A stretch of 64,000 nt of DNA from NCBI GenBank assembly GCA_001025035.1, contig LCZK01000005.1, forward strand, positions 1 through 64,000, in the 5' to 3' direction. The position numbers and the translations under genes were made by a program. Numbering within the stretch: position 1 is the stretch's first letter; each line of letters opens with the position of its first letter. Positions 25,281-34,164 of the stretch are shown one piece after another. A model generated the notes under the pieces. The model was not told where the DNA came from. It did not search any database and saw only the letters and a list, made by a program, of their open reading frames with translations. The stretch is from Actinobacteria bacterium IMCC26207 (GTDB lineage: Bacteria; Actinomycetota; Acidimicrobiia; Acidimicrobiales; Microtrichaceae).

Positions 25281-26987
25281 ATGTCGCATGATGTGGTCAT
25301 TACAGGTGGAACCGTGGTCGACGGGACGGGGGCTGCAGCTCGACGTGCCGATGTCGCCATTAACGGAGATCGAATCACGAAAATCGGCGAACTCACATCA
25401 GCGGACCTGAGCGATGCCGGCCGAGTGATCGATGCCACTGACCGCCTGGTGACTCCGGGCTTTGTTGACCTGCACTCGCATCTGGATGCCCAGATCGGAT
25501 GGGACCCAACGATGTCCTCTTCTTGTTGGCACGGCGTGACCTCGGTAGTGATGGGCAATTGCGGCATGACTTTTGCTCCAGTTCGACCTGGCCAGGCGGA
25601 GCTCTTGGCCACCGCTATGGAGTCAGTGGAGGACATTCCAGCTTCTTGCATTCTGGCTGGGCTGCCTTGGGATTGGGAGAGCTACGGCGAGTACCTCGAC
25701 ACGATCTCGAGCTTTCCGCTGGGGCTCAACGCTGGTGGGTATGTAGGCGACGTTGCGGTGCGCTTTTACGTCGCGGGCGAGGCTGCCTGCGAGCCGGATT
25801 TCCAAGCTACTGAACAACAACTGCAGGAGATGGCAGCCGAAGTTGAATCTGCAATGCGGGCCGGAGCGTTCGGGTACTCAATCTCTCGCAGCCTGTTTCA
25901 TCGAGTCCCAGATGGTCGCAATGTGCCAGGCACGTGGTCTGACCCTGCTGAGTTTTTTGCGATTGCAGCATCGTTGAAAACACTCGGGCGAGGGGTGCTT
26001 GAGAGTGCGCCCCGCTACAACTTTGAAAACAGTCCAGGTTCGCGTGTGGCAGAAGAACTCGCTTGGATGTCCGAGATCAGCCGTGTGTTGGGCCGGCCGT
26101 TTAGCTTCAACCTGCAGCAGATTCGTTCGCTCGGGAACCATTACCGTGAGGTGCTGGAGCTAGCAACACAGGCAAATGCCACGGGCGCTCAACTGCGACC
26201 GCAGATCACACCTCGCAGCGTTGGCGTGTTGTTTAGCTTCGCAGCGAACACGCTCATTGATGACCTACCAAGCTTTCAACAGCTTCTTGGTTTGGATTTG
26301 GCTGGGCGCCTAGCGGGCATTCGCGATCCCCAGCTGAGGGCACGTTTGATTGAAGAGGGCAGTTCCAAATCGGTGGACCCGTTCGAGATCATGTTCTTGA
26401 TGTCAGCTGAAGGCAGTGCTCAATATGTGTACAGCGAAGAGGATTCCCTTGCAGGAATTGCGCGCCGAACAGGTGTTACGCCAGTCGAGGCGTACCTCGA
26501 GGCCATGGACCGATCCGATGGTGCAGCCATTGTGAATTGGCCTGTGATGAACGAGCAAGAAGACGCGATCAGAGAGATGGTCTTATCGCCAGTGAGCATT
26601 ATGGGGTTGGCTGATGCAGGTGCTCACGCCACTCAGATAATGGATGCTTCACAGCCTACGTATTTCCTGTCGCATTGGGTTCGCGATGAGCAGATTATGA
26701 GTCTGGAAGAGGGCATTCGTCGTTTGACCTCGGATACTGCTTCGTTTATTGGCTACCGCGATCGCGGGGTAGTTGCAGAGGGTGCCTTTGCTGATCTGAA
26801 TGTGATTGACCTAGATGGATTGGCACTTGAAGTCCCCGAGATTGTTCATGATTTCCCCGGGGGAGTGCCGCGGTTTGTGCAGCGGGCACGCGGCATTGAC
26901 CACACCGTTGTGAACGGGCACCCGTTCATGGAGCATGGCGTCCATACCGGTGCGCTAGCCGGACGGGTCTTGCGCAGCACTGACTGA
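25281..26987 (+). CDS. N-acyl-D-amino-acid deacylase family amidohydrolase
   Basis: A metal-dependent amidohydrolase of 568 residues. It begins MSHDVVITGGTVVDGTGA and has the zinc-binding GFVDLHSHLDAQIGWDP (about residues 64-80), MGNCGMTFAP, GLADAGAHATQIMD near residue 445 and the C-terminal GVVAEGAFADLNVID strand. The start at ATG 25281 has AAGGGG eight bases upstream. The family includes D-aminoacylases and related enzymes acting on N-acyl or dipeptide-like substrates; the exact substrate cannot be read from the sequence. It ends 20 bp from the convergent mannosyltransferase gene. Confidence 0.88.
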   Translation: MSHDVVITGGTVVDGTGAAARRADVAINGDRITKIGELTSADLSDAGRVIDATDRLVTPGFVDLHSHLDAQIGWDPTMSSSCWHGVTSVVMGNCGMTFAPVRPGQAELLATAMESVEDIPASCILAGLPWDWESYGEYLDTISSFPLGLNAGGYVGDVAVRFYVAGEAACEPDFQATEQQLQEMAAEVESAMRAGAFGYSISRSLFHRVPDGRNVPGTWSDPAEFFAIAASLKTLGRGVLESAPRYNFENSPGSRVAEELAWMSEISRVLGRPFSFNLQQIRSLGNHYREVLELATQANATGAQLRPQITPRSVGVLFSFAANTLIDDLPSFQQLLGLDLAGRLAGIRDPQLRARLIEEGSSKSVDPFEIMFLMSAEGSAQYVYSEEDSLAGIARRTGVTPVEAYLEAMDRSDGAAIVNWPVMNEQEDAIREMVLSPVSIMGLADAGAHATQIMDASQPTYFLSHWVRDEQIMSLEEGIRRLTSDTASFIGYRDRGVVAEGAFADLNVIDLDGLALEVPEIVHDFPGGVPRFVQRARGIDHTVVNGHPFMEHGVHTGALAGRVLRSTD

Positions 26988-27007
26988 GCTGGCCGACTCA
27001 AGATTGC

Positions 27008-28309
27008 TCAGGCTAGGTACAGGCCTCGCGCGTAGGAGTAGCCGAGGAATGCCAGCATCGTGCCGCTTATTGTCCAGACCCCCGCTCGTAGCCAGACGGG
27101 TCGCTTACTCAGCCACTCGCCAGCGACGGCGACCACTGGAAACGCTGGAATTAAATAGCGTCCTAGGCCGTAGAAATCCTTGCTCGAGATGACAGGGATG
27201 CCAATGAGCACAATGCAGAACGCACCGTAGCCCCAACCAAAACGGCGGATCACTTTGGGCACAAGCAAAACAGCGCCGACGGCAAGGAAGCCGTGCAGGA
27301 GCATTCCGCCGGTCTCACGAGTGAGCCCAACATCTCGAAGGCCTCCAATCACGTTGAGCTTGAACCAAGTGGCTGGGCCGGGCTTGTGATCCCAGCCGGG
27401 TGCACTCTCGGCATCGGCAAAAGCAAAGGGGGTGCCCTCGGTCTGCCACAAAAATCCCATGTACATCAGTGGCCCGAGTAGGGAGAGCAGAACCCACGCG
27501 TCTTTGGGCTTGAGTTTTCGGAATTGAATTGATCGGGGGAAATGCAGCCACAGCAGTGCCCGACGCCAGTGGGGTTCGATGCCTGTAGATGTGGGGTCGC
27601 CCTGCGAGTCGGATCGGCCTTGAGTGTCGGATCTTGCCAGCATTGGCAGGAAGGCTTCACGCCGCTCGAGGGCGAGTACCAAGAGTCCGGCAACAACGGC
27701 TAGGCCCATCGGGCGACCGGCCGCTGCAAAGGCGCCAAGCAGTCCGGCGAGCACAGTCTTGTCTCGCTCGAGAAGCATGAATGCGCCGATTGCGCATGCG
27801 GCAAATAAGGCATCGCCGTATACCGACCACTGCATGTACCAGGCGTAGGGGAAGAGCAGCAGGGTGATGACTGCGGCGATTGATGCCATGCGAGTCATGC
27901 GATCCTGGCACCACCGCGCCAACAGGGTGATGGTCACAAACCCACTGAGCCAGGTGATGATCAGGCCAGCGTCGTACTCGTCGTGGGTGAGTAGAGTCAG
28001 CTCTCGAATCGACATGGGGTAGGAAGGCCAAAAAGCAACGGCCCGCTGCTGACCAGAAGTAAAGCTGTAGCCGTTGTGAGCAATGCGGTAATACCAGTTG
28101 CCATCCCACCTGACCCACTGCCCGAACCAACCGATCCCGGGCTCGAACTCTTGTCGCCCAATTGCTACTTGGTGATCGATAGCCAGCCTGCCGAGCAGAA
28201 GAAGCGTGACAGAGACCGCAAGAAATCCCAAGGCTGCAACTGCCAAGACAGGAATTTGCCGGGGGCCCGCAGGGGCTTCGGGGTCAGCTGGGTCTGAGGG
28301 AAGCGACAC
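27008..28309 (-). CDS. PIG-V-like mannosyltransferase, polytopic membrane protein
   Basis: An integral membrane glycosyltransferase with about ten hydrophobic segments and the signature VRWDGNWYYRIAHNGY followed by AFWPSYP, typical of the PIG-V/GT76-like family that uses polyprenyl-phosphate mannose. The likely role is mannosylation of a lipid or cell-envelope glycan on the outer face. The start is uncertain: GTG 28309 is chosen because the preceding 40 codons (to 28429) look non-coding and would consume the promoter region of the divergent P450 gene. A basic/polar loop (about residues 225-265) interrupts the helices. Confidence 0.75.
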   Translation of the reverse strand: MSLPSDPADPEAPAGPRQIPVLAVAALGFLAVSVTLLLLGRLAIDHQVAIGRQEFEPGIGWFGQWVRWDGNWYYRIAHNGYSFTSGQQRAVAFWPSYPMSIRELTLLTHDEYDAGLIITWLSGFVTITLLARWCQDRMTRMASIAAVITLLLFPYAWYMQWSVYGDALFAACAIGAFMLLERDKTVLAGLLGAFAAAGRPMGLAVVAGLLVLALERREAFLPMLARSDTQGRSDSQGDPTSTGIEPHWRRALLWLHFPRSIQFRKLKPKDAWVLLSLLGPLMYMGFLWQTEGTPFAFADAESAPGWDHKPGPATWFKLNVIGGLRDVGLTRETGGMLLHGFLAVGAVLLVPKVIRRFGWGYGAFCIVLIGIPVISSKDFYGLGRYLIPAFPVVAVAGEWLSKRPVWLRAGVWTISGTMLAFLGYSYARGLYLA

Positions 28310-28454
28310 GGATAGCGAATGTACTCCCTTACAGAACTTGGGGGGGATGGAAACAGTCCGTCTTGTGGCCACGAGATTTGTGAACCTTTGAGCGAGTTCT
28401 TTGGCTACTCTGTCGCCACCAACACACACCTAGCTGCCGAGGTTGAACCCCTAG

Positions 28455-29702
28455 ATGAAACTCGAAGACGTTGACCTGCTGGACTTGGACCGCTTTGCGC
28501 GTGAAGAGCACCACGAAATGTTCACTGTGCTTCGAGCCGAGGACCCCGTTCACTGGACTCCTGAACCCGATGGGCCTGGGTTCTGGTCGATCACCAAACA
28601 TGCCGACGTGCAGCTTGTTAATAGAGATACCGATGGGTTTAGCGCCGAGCAGGGCGGTATCACGCTGCTGGAATCATCCACTCTGGACGAGGGGATGGAT
28701 ATGCGCGGCAAGATCATGGTGATGACTGACCCGCCACGCCATACCCGCTACCGGTTGCTGGTCAACAAAGGGTTCACGCCCAGAATGATCGGGCTTATTG
28801 AGGCGCATCTGGAGTACCGCGCTGAGCTGCTTGTGGACTCGGTGATTGAGCGTGGCGAATGCGAGTTTGTCACTGAGCTCGCAGCCGAACTGCCCTTGCA
28901 GGCAATCGCAGACATCATGGGTGTGCCTCAGGAAGAGCGGCACCTGATCTTTGATTGGTCCAACCGTTTAGTGGGATCTGATGACCCCGAATACAACCAA
29001 GATCCCGAGGACAAAGCAGACGCGCTCGTAGCGGCGACTGAGTTGTATATGTTCGCAAGCGCCCTCGGTGAAGCCCGCCGCACTGACCCGCGCGACGACG
29101 TTGTGACCAAGCTCATCAACGCCGAGATCAATGGCGACAAGTTGACTTCAGAGGAGTTTGAGCTGTTCATCTTGCTGCTAGCAGTAGCGGGCAACGAGAC
29201 CACTCGCAACGCAACAGCGCACGGGATGTATGCGTTCATGACCTACCCCGAGCAGTTTGCAAAGCTCCGGGAGCATCCAGAGCTCATGGCCTCTGCAGTA
29301 GAAGAGGTGCTGCGCTGGTCCTCGCCGGTGCTCTACTTCCGGAGGCAGGCCACACGCGACTTTGAACTTCGCGGAAAGCAGATTCGAGCTGGGGACAAGA
29401 TCGCCATGTGGCACGTATCGGGTAACCGCGACGAAGAGGCCTTCGAGGATCCCTTCACGTTCGACATCACCAGAAGCCCGAATGACCACGTGGCCTTTGG
29501 TGGCGGCGGTGCTCATTACTGCCTTGGTGCAAATCTGGCCAAGCTCGAGCTTCGGCTGTTGTTTAACCAGCTTGTGAACCGAACCCCAGATATGCGAGTT
29601 GCCGGCCCAGTTGAGCGACTGCGGTCAAACTTCATCGGCGGCATCAAGCACATTCCGGTGGCGTTCACCCCGGGGGAGCGAATCCACCCCTTGGAGACCT
29701 AG
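28455..29702 (+). CDS. Cytochrome P450, CYP125/CYP142-like
   Basis: A soluble bacterial P450 of 415 residues. It has the I-helix oxygen-activation motif LLLAVAGNETTRNATAHG (about 237-254), the K-helix EEVLRWSSPV and the heme-binding loop FGGGGAHYCLGANLAKLE with the axial Cys near residue 356. DPPRHTRYRLLVNKGFTPRM is the usual C-helix region. The GNETTR and GGGAHYCLG variants resemble the steroid/long-chain CYP125, CYP142 and CYP124 families. A sterol or branched-lipid substrate is plausible but unproven. No ferredoxin gene is adjacent. Confidence 0.9.
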   Translation: MKLEDVDLLDLDRFAREEHHEMFTVLRAEDPVHWTPEPDGPGFWSITKHADVQLVNRDTDGFSAEQGGITLLESSTLDEGMDMRGKIMVMTDPPRHTRYRLLVNKGFTPRMIGLIEAHLEYRAELLVDSVIERGECEFVTELAAELPLQAIADIMGVPQEERHLIFDWSNRLVGSDDPEYNQDPEDKADALVAATELYMFASALGEARRTDPRDDVVTKLINAEINGDKLTSEEFELFILLLAVAGNETTRNATAHGMYAFMTYPEQFAKLREHPELMASAVEEVLRWSSPVLYFRRQATRDFELRGKQIRAGDKIAMWHVSGNRDEEAFEDPFTFDITRSPNDHVAFGGGGAHYCLGANLAKLELRLLFNQLVNRTPDMRVAGPVERLRSNFIGGIKHIPVAFTPGERIHPLET

Positions 29703-29753
29703 GATCTCAGGCCTCATGGAACCAAAGGGCGGCAAGACCATCAAGGAGCAATC

Positions 29754-30134
29754 GTGTTAAAGGGATTTAAAGAGTTCATCATGCGGGGGAATGTCATTGA
29801 CCTAGCAGTCGGCCTTGTTATTGGCGTGGCTTTCGGGGCAGTAGTGAAGTCCTTCGTGGACGATGTTCTTATGGCCTTCATCGGTGGCGTGTTTGGCTCG
29901 CCGAACTTCAATGACCTTATGCTGAGCGTCGGGTCGGGCGTTGTCTTCTACGGGCGGTTCATCACAGCGTTGTTTAACTTCTTGTTGGTAGCCGCAGCCG
30001 TTTACTTTGTAGTAATTGTGCCCATGAACAAGCTGGCAGAGCGTCGAGCAAAGGGTGGCGATGAAGATATCGAACCCACCAATATAGAGAAGATGGTCGC
30101 GCTGCTCGAGCAGATCGCAAACCAAAAGAGCTGA
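29754..30134 (+). CDS. mscL: Large-conductance mechanosensitive channel
   Basis: The 126-residue osmotic safety valve of the inner membrane. It begins MLKGFKEFIMRGNVIDLAVGLVIG (given in part: KEFIMRGNVIDLAVG), with two membrane helices (about 15-45 and 68-95) and a charged C-terminal bundle ending MVALLEQIANQK. GTG start with AAGGAG six bases upstream. A strong 47-bp hairpin begins 13 bases after the stop and may serve as its terminator. Confidence 0.96.
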   Translation: MLKGFKEFIMRGNVIDLAVGLVIGVAFGAVVKSFVDDVLMAFIGGVFGSPNFNDLMLSVGSGVVFYGRFITALFNFLLVAAAVYFVVIVPMNKLAERRAKGGDEDIEPTNIEKMVALLEQIANQKS

Positions 30135-30147
30135 GTCCGGTCTGCCG

Positions 30148-30194
30148 CATTGGCGCCGGTAAGCGACGGTATCCGTAGCTTACCGGCGCCAATG
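30148..30194. repeat. 47-bp hairpin repeat, copy 1
   Basis: A perfect inverted repeat, CATTGGCGCCGGTAAGC ... GCTTACCGGCGCCAATG, with a 13-base loop. It recurs with one loop difference at 32331-32377, so the pair brackets the hipBA region. It also lies just after mscL and just after the small minus-strand frame at 30197. Confidence 0.9.
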
Positions 30195-30196
30195 AT

Positions 30197-30355
30197 TCAG
30201 GAGAAGGTGTTCGGCGGAGAACGGCCTATCTCGTTCGGCTCGGTCGGACTGAAGTACTCAGATGCGCTTGAGATGCGACCTGCTGATTCAAAAGCGGCTG
30301 TGGTGGCCTCGGCGATGGTCGCAGCGCCAAGCACCATCCGAGCTTGAACGAACAT
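30197..30355 (-). pseudogene. Short C-terminal gene remnant
   Basis: The minus-strand frame reads MFVQARMVLGAATIAEATT ... PTEPNEIGRSPPNTFS with sensible codon choice and ends two bases before the hairpin at 30194. In-frame coding-like sequence continues upstream (APTELLRAVRCVARD) but meets a stop near 30435. It looks like the surviving 3' end of a larger gene truncated when the adjacent hipBA segment arrived. No family is recognised. A genuine 52-residue gene is the alternative. Confidence 0.35.
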
Positions 30356-30545
30356 GTCGCGCGCAACACAGCGCACGGCGCGCAGTAACTCTGTTGGAGC
30401 TACGTCGCAGACGACAGGGGGCGGTCTCGGGGTGTCTCAGCCAGCCAAACCTGAACGCAGAGCAGAAGCCGGCTGCGAGCCGCCGGGTCGCGCAACCCGA
30501 TCGAGTTCGAAGCAATTCTTCGGAACTTCTCATAACCCGATTAGT
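30356..30545. other. Non-coding segment upstream of hipBA
   Basis: Apart from the possible upstream extension of the remnant at 30197-30355, I see no supported gene in this stretch. It leads into the operator-like repeats upstream of hipB. Confidence 0.4.
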
Positions 30546-30635
30546 GACTCATCAGGCACAATAGAGGTTCAGTCTAGATTGTGCCTCACTAGGCATGGTG
30601 AACTCAGATAGCATGATGTGACCCATCAGGCACAT
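30546..30635 (+). promoter_or_regulatory. Probable HipB operator region
   Basis: Three related half-sites precede hipB: TCAGGCACAAT (30552-30562), its inverse ATTGTGCCTCA (30578-30588), and TCAGGCACA again (30626-30634). The first two form an inverted repeat. HipB-type antitoxins autoregulate by binding such palindromes, so this is a likely operator set. The promoter elements themselves are not obvious. Confidence 0.5.
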
Positions 30636-30658
30636 CTGGGTTGGCTCGGGAGGGCATC

Positions 30659-30901
30659 ATGGCAAAACGAATGTGGACGATCCGCACGGGTGGCGACCTT
30701 GGCGCGTCCGTAGCGGAGATACGTCAACTCAGCGGCCACACACAGGCCCAGCTCGCAGACGAGGCCGCGATCAGCCGCGACTACCTCGCCAAGCTGGAAT
30801 CTGGCCGCTCTACCAAGGTCCTCGAGCACCTCCTCCGACTGCTGCGACGCATGGGCGCAACCATCACCGTGAGCTTCGAGGAGCCCGATGGCACACCGTG
30901 A
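30659..30901 (+). CDS. HipB-like antitoxin, XRE-family HTH
   Basis: An 80-residue Cro/CI-type helix-turn-helix protein (SVAEIRQLSGHTQAQLADEAAISRDYLAKLESGR, core QAQLADEAAISRDYLAKLES at about residues 32-51) with a short C-terminal strand that normally joins the HipA dimer. ATG 30659 is selected because CGGGAGGG lies just upstream. It overlaps hipA by 14 bases, so the two are translated together, and probably represses its own promoter through the repeats at 30546-30635. Confidence 0.88.
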   Translation: MAKRMWTIRTGGDLGASVAEIRQLSGHTQAQLADEAAISRDYLAKLESGRSTKVLEHLLRLLRRMGATITVSFEEPDGTP

Positions 30902-32114
30902 ACCCCTCGGGTTGTGGCTGTACGACACCCATATCGCTACCCTCACCTCCAAAGGCGGACCCGGTGAGGTGTCAGTCAGCTTCAGCGAGGACGCGATCGA
31001 ACGGTGGGCAGCTCGCAGCCCCATCCTGTCGTGCTCCCTGCCGTTGGCAACGAAGAAGACAAGAGCCGACGAGTTCTTCCGAGGCCTGCTCCCAGAAGGC
31101 CGGCATCTCCAAGCAATGGCGTCCCACGCCGGTGTCGCCACGTTCGACACGTTCAGCCTGCTTGGCCGATACGGCAAGGACGTCGCCGGCGCCGTCGTCA
31201 TCGCAGACACCGATCCCGGTGCCAGGCTGGGCGAGGTCATCCCCTACACCGCTGAATCTCTCGAGGAGGAGATCGCCGGACTGCCTGAGCGCCCCCTCGG
31301 GTTGTACGAGGACAGCGAACTGTCAATAGCCGGTCTCCAAGACAAGGTGCTGCTCGTAACGCTCGGCGACGGGCGCTGGGGCCGCCCAGCCCACGGTGCG
31401 CCCTCCACCCACATACTCAAGGTCGAAGGGCGTCTGCATCCGGGCATGGCCGAGATGGAAGCCGGCTGTCTGCGCATCGCACGGGCGGTCGGGCTGTCAA
31501 CGGTCGACGCCGACGTGCAGAGGATCGCCGATCTGCCGTGTCTAATAGTGAGCCGTTTTGATCGCCGAGTGGTTGCCGACGGAACTGTCGAACGCCTCCA
31601 TCAGGAGGACTCTTGTCAGGCACTCGGGAAAAACCCGTCGTCGCCGAACGGCAAGGGCAAGTACGAGGCGTACGGAGGGCCGACATTTGCTGAGATCGGC
31701 GGACTGCTCGACCTGTACGCCATCGACGCGAGCACCGAACTCGAACAGCTCGTCAAAGCAGCAACGTTCACAGTCATCATCGGCAATGCTGACGCACACG
31801 GAAAGAACCTGGCGTTGCTCCATCATGAGGACGGTGGTGTCGTGCTCGCCCCCCTGTACGACACGGTGCCCACCGTTCTCTGGCCGAAACTCCGCTCGAC
31901 CGGGGCTATGTCGATCAATGGCAGCAGCAGCCTCGCAACGACGACGATCGACGACCTAGTCACAGAGGCAGCACGCTGGCCGCTCAGCGAAGCACGGGCA
32001 CGCGCAGCAGCCACCGCGTGCGCCAGCGAGATCCTCGATACCCTGAACGCGACTGCGGCCCCGGAGGCGCTCAAGGAACTCGTCAACGCCCGGGCACGCC
32101 AACTCCTCGCATAG
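30888..32114 (+). CDS. HipA-like kinase toxin
   Basis: A Ser/Thr kinase toxin of the HipA family, 408 residues. It has the N-terminal subdomain (LGLWLYDTHIATL), the HipA activation region SIAGLQDKVLL (about 146-156), HILKVEG with the ATP-binding Lys, the catalytic IGNADAHGKNLALL (about 299-312) and the metal-binding LAPLYD. Family members phosphorylate aminoacyl-tRNA synthetases such as GltX and cause growth arrest or persistence. The segment is richer in G+C than its neighbours and is bracketed by 47-bp hairpins, which points to horizontal acquisition. Confidence 0.9.
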   Translation: MAHREPLGLWLYDTHIATLTSKGGPGEVSVSFSEDAIERWAARSPILSCSLPLATKKTRADEFFRGLLPEGRHLQAMASHAGVATFDTFSLLGRYGKDVAGAVVIADTDPGARLGEVIPYTAESLEEEIAGLPERPLGLYEDSELSIAGLQDKVLLVTLGDGRWGRPAHGAPSTHILKVEGRLHPGMAEMEAGCLRIARAVGLSTVDADVQRIADLPCLIVSRFDRRVVADGTVERLHQEDSCQALGKNPSSPNGKGKYEAYGGPTFAEIGGLLDLYAIDASTELEQLVKAATFTVIIGNADAHGKNLALLHHEDGGVVLAPLYDTVPTVLWPKLRSTGAMSINGSSSLATTTIDDLVTEAARWPLSEARARAAATACASEILDTLNATAAPEALKELVNARARQLLA

Positions 32115-32330
32115 AACCCCGCCCGTTCCTCTCCAGGTGTGCATAACGCTGTAACGAGTGACCGACACGTCGAATGGGCTGACCCTCGACTAAGTCCGCT
32201 CGCTAGGAGCCGGCGTCCTTTCGATGGGCCAACCCCTTGGCGATCTCTCAGTGTCAGGAGTGAGAGCACAGCGCACCCGTGGATCGCGTTTTCTGATCGA
32301 TGGAGTTATCGATGAGCTCGTCGCGTTCGG
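32115..32330. other. Spacer after hipA
   Basis: I see no supported gene here. The segment separates hipA from the second 47-bp hairpin and is probably part of the acquired unit. Confidence 0.4.
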
Positions 32331-32377
32331 CATTGGCGCCGGTAAGCGACGGAATCCGTAGCTTACCGGCGCCAATG
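32331..32377. repeat. 47-bp hairpin repeat, copy 2
   Basis: Identical to 30148-30194 except for one base in the loop (GACGGAATCCGTA instead of GACGGTATCCGTA). It closes the hipBA segment on the right, 17 bases from a second hairpin linked to tRNA-Leu. Confidence 0.9.
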
Positions 32378-32393
32378 AGTCAGGTTGGGGGCG

Positions 32394-32422
32394 AAGGACC
32401 GAACCCTGCAGGTTCGGTCCTT
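32394..32422 (-). terminator. Hairpin downstream of tRNA-Leu
   Basis: A 12-bp stem, AAGGACCGAACC/GGTTCGGTCCTT, with a 5-base loop lies 26 bases beyond the 3' end of the minus-strand tRNA. No long U-tract follows, so termination efficiency is uncertain. Confidence 0.55.
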
Positions 32423-32448
32423 GCCGATGTCTCGCGACATCACAATGG

Positions 32449-32532
32449 TGCGGACGGGGGGACTTGAACCCCCACGCCCTTTAGGGCACTGGGACCTAAA
32501 CCCAGCGCGTCTGCCAATTCCGCCACGTCCGC
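32449..32532 (-). tRNA. tRNA-Leu (anticodon TAG)
   Basis: The minus strand folds as a class II tRNA: acceptor GCGGACG/CGTCCGC, D-arm TGGCGGAATTGGCAGACGC, anticodon loop TTTAGGT giving UAG, a long variable arm (TGCCCTAAAGGGCGT) and T-arm GGTTCAAGTCC. CCA is not encoded. Confidence 0.96.
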
Positions 32533-32621
32533 ACGAAGCCCACACACTAGTTGCCCCGCGAGGGGGCTGAACCCACTAGGCGGCACAACGATGGTCTCCG
32601 GGCGCGTTATCCTCAAGGCCT

Positions 32622-33266
<645 letters not shown>

Positions 33267-33316
33267 CTACTGCTCTGGCGGATCAAGTCTGCGTGAATTG
33301 GGCGAGTATCGCCCGA

Positions 33317-33769
33317 TCACTTCACAAAGACTTGAACCACAAAGTACTGCCCGTCTGCAACAGCAACGCCTGTTCCAAACCTGGTGAACCCGCTGTTTAA
33401 AATTGCATCTCGATGCTTCGCGCTTTCCATGAATAGCCGGTGCATTTCTGCCACAGATCCCGCCCTGCCAACATTTTCAGCAATTTTTGTCCAGTTGCTT
33501 CCGCTGTCTTGGCTCAAGTCGGAATGAGATGCTCTCCCGGCCGCAGCCATCTGTGCCGCCCAAGCTTCTGCCTTCGCATTCAGCGTTTGATCTTGGGCGA
33601 GCAGTCCAAGTCCTGCACTGCCACGCTCGCTGTTGACGAGAGCGGCCGACTCGACTGCCATGGAGTTGCTGAGGCAACTCGTAACGAGGAACGTGGCACC
33701 TGCCATCAGCAGCAGAATTGCGGCGCCTCTCGCTACTCCAGTTCGATGCCGCACTGCTCTGACGCCCAC
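33317..33769 (-). CDS. CAP/SCP-domain lipoprotein
   Basis: A 150-residue exported protein: a basic N-terminus, hydrophobic stretch and possible lipobox FLVTSC (Cys32), then a small CAP (PR-1/SCP) domain with ALVNSERGSAGLGLL, AWAAQMAAAGRASHS, IAENVGRAG, MESAKHRDAILNSGFTRFGTGV and a terminal strand. CAP proteins are secreted and of varied function. The start overlaps the end of the next upstream lipoprotein gene by 37 bp, so it may begin somewhat later. Confidence 0.82.
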   Translation of the reverse strand: MGVRAVRHRTGVARGAAILLLMAGATFLVTSCLSNSMAVESAALVNSERGSAGLGLLAQDQTLNAKAEAWAAQMAAAGRASHSDLSQDSGSNWTKIAENVGRAGSVAEMHRLFMESAKHRDAILNSGFTRFGTGVAVADGQYFVVQVFVK

Positions 33770-34158
33770 ACTCTAATTCTATCGCTTCGGCTGTCAATCT
33801 GACCAAGGCGAGTGTTTAATTCTTCACGCCTTCGCTCAAACTGCCCCGGATCCGACTGCCCCTCATCGCGTTCAGTCGTGATGAGGTTGATGATCTCGGC
33901 AATGGAGTCCGCCACGGCTACAAAGTCGGCGCGAATCTCTGGTGGGGCTTCGCCTGCGAGCTCGCTGAGTTGAGCGGCCTCGTCGCTAGCTTTGCTCAAA
34001 TCGCTAGATCGCAGAGCTGACGCGATTCCACTCAGGTCAGCGGATTTGGACAGCTTGCTGCAAAACGCCGGTTGACCATCACCACACGCCACAAGCAGGG
34101 TGCTCAGCATGATGCTCAGTACGAGCAGAACCAGTGAGGCTGCTGATTTACTTTGCAT
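33733..34158 (-). CDS. Putative lipoprotein of unknown function
   Basis: A 141-residue protein with a signal peptide and a clear lipobox LVACG (Cys about 25), followed by a helical, charged domain (heptad-like stretches SGIASALRSSDLSKASDEAA and FERRREELNTRLGQI) and two further Cys that could form a disulfide. No family is recognised. It is translated just ahead of the CAP-domain lipoprotein and 6 bp after rpe on the same strand, so the three probably share a transcript. Confidence 0.7.
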   Translation of the reverse strand: MQSKSAASLVLLVLSIMLSTLLVACGDGQPAFCSKLSKSADLSGIASALRSSDLSKASDEAAQLSELAGEAPPEIRADFVAVADSIAEIINLITTERDEGQSDPGQFERRREELNTRLGQIDSRSDRIRVWASEQCGIELE

Positions 34159-34164
34159 TGGATT

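Noticed and set aside
30288-30564. Arg-rich frames on both strands upstream of hipB
   Set aside because: No start signals or coherent composition; only the remnant frame 30197-30355 looks coding.
32190-32545. Small frames across the 47-bp hairpin and tRNA-Leu
   Set aside because: They read through the hairpin and the tRNA and have no coding character.
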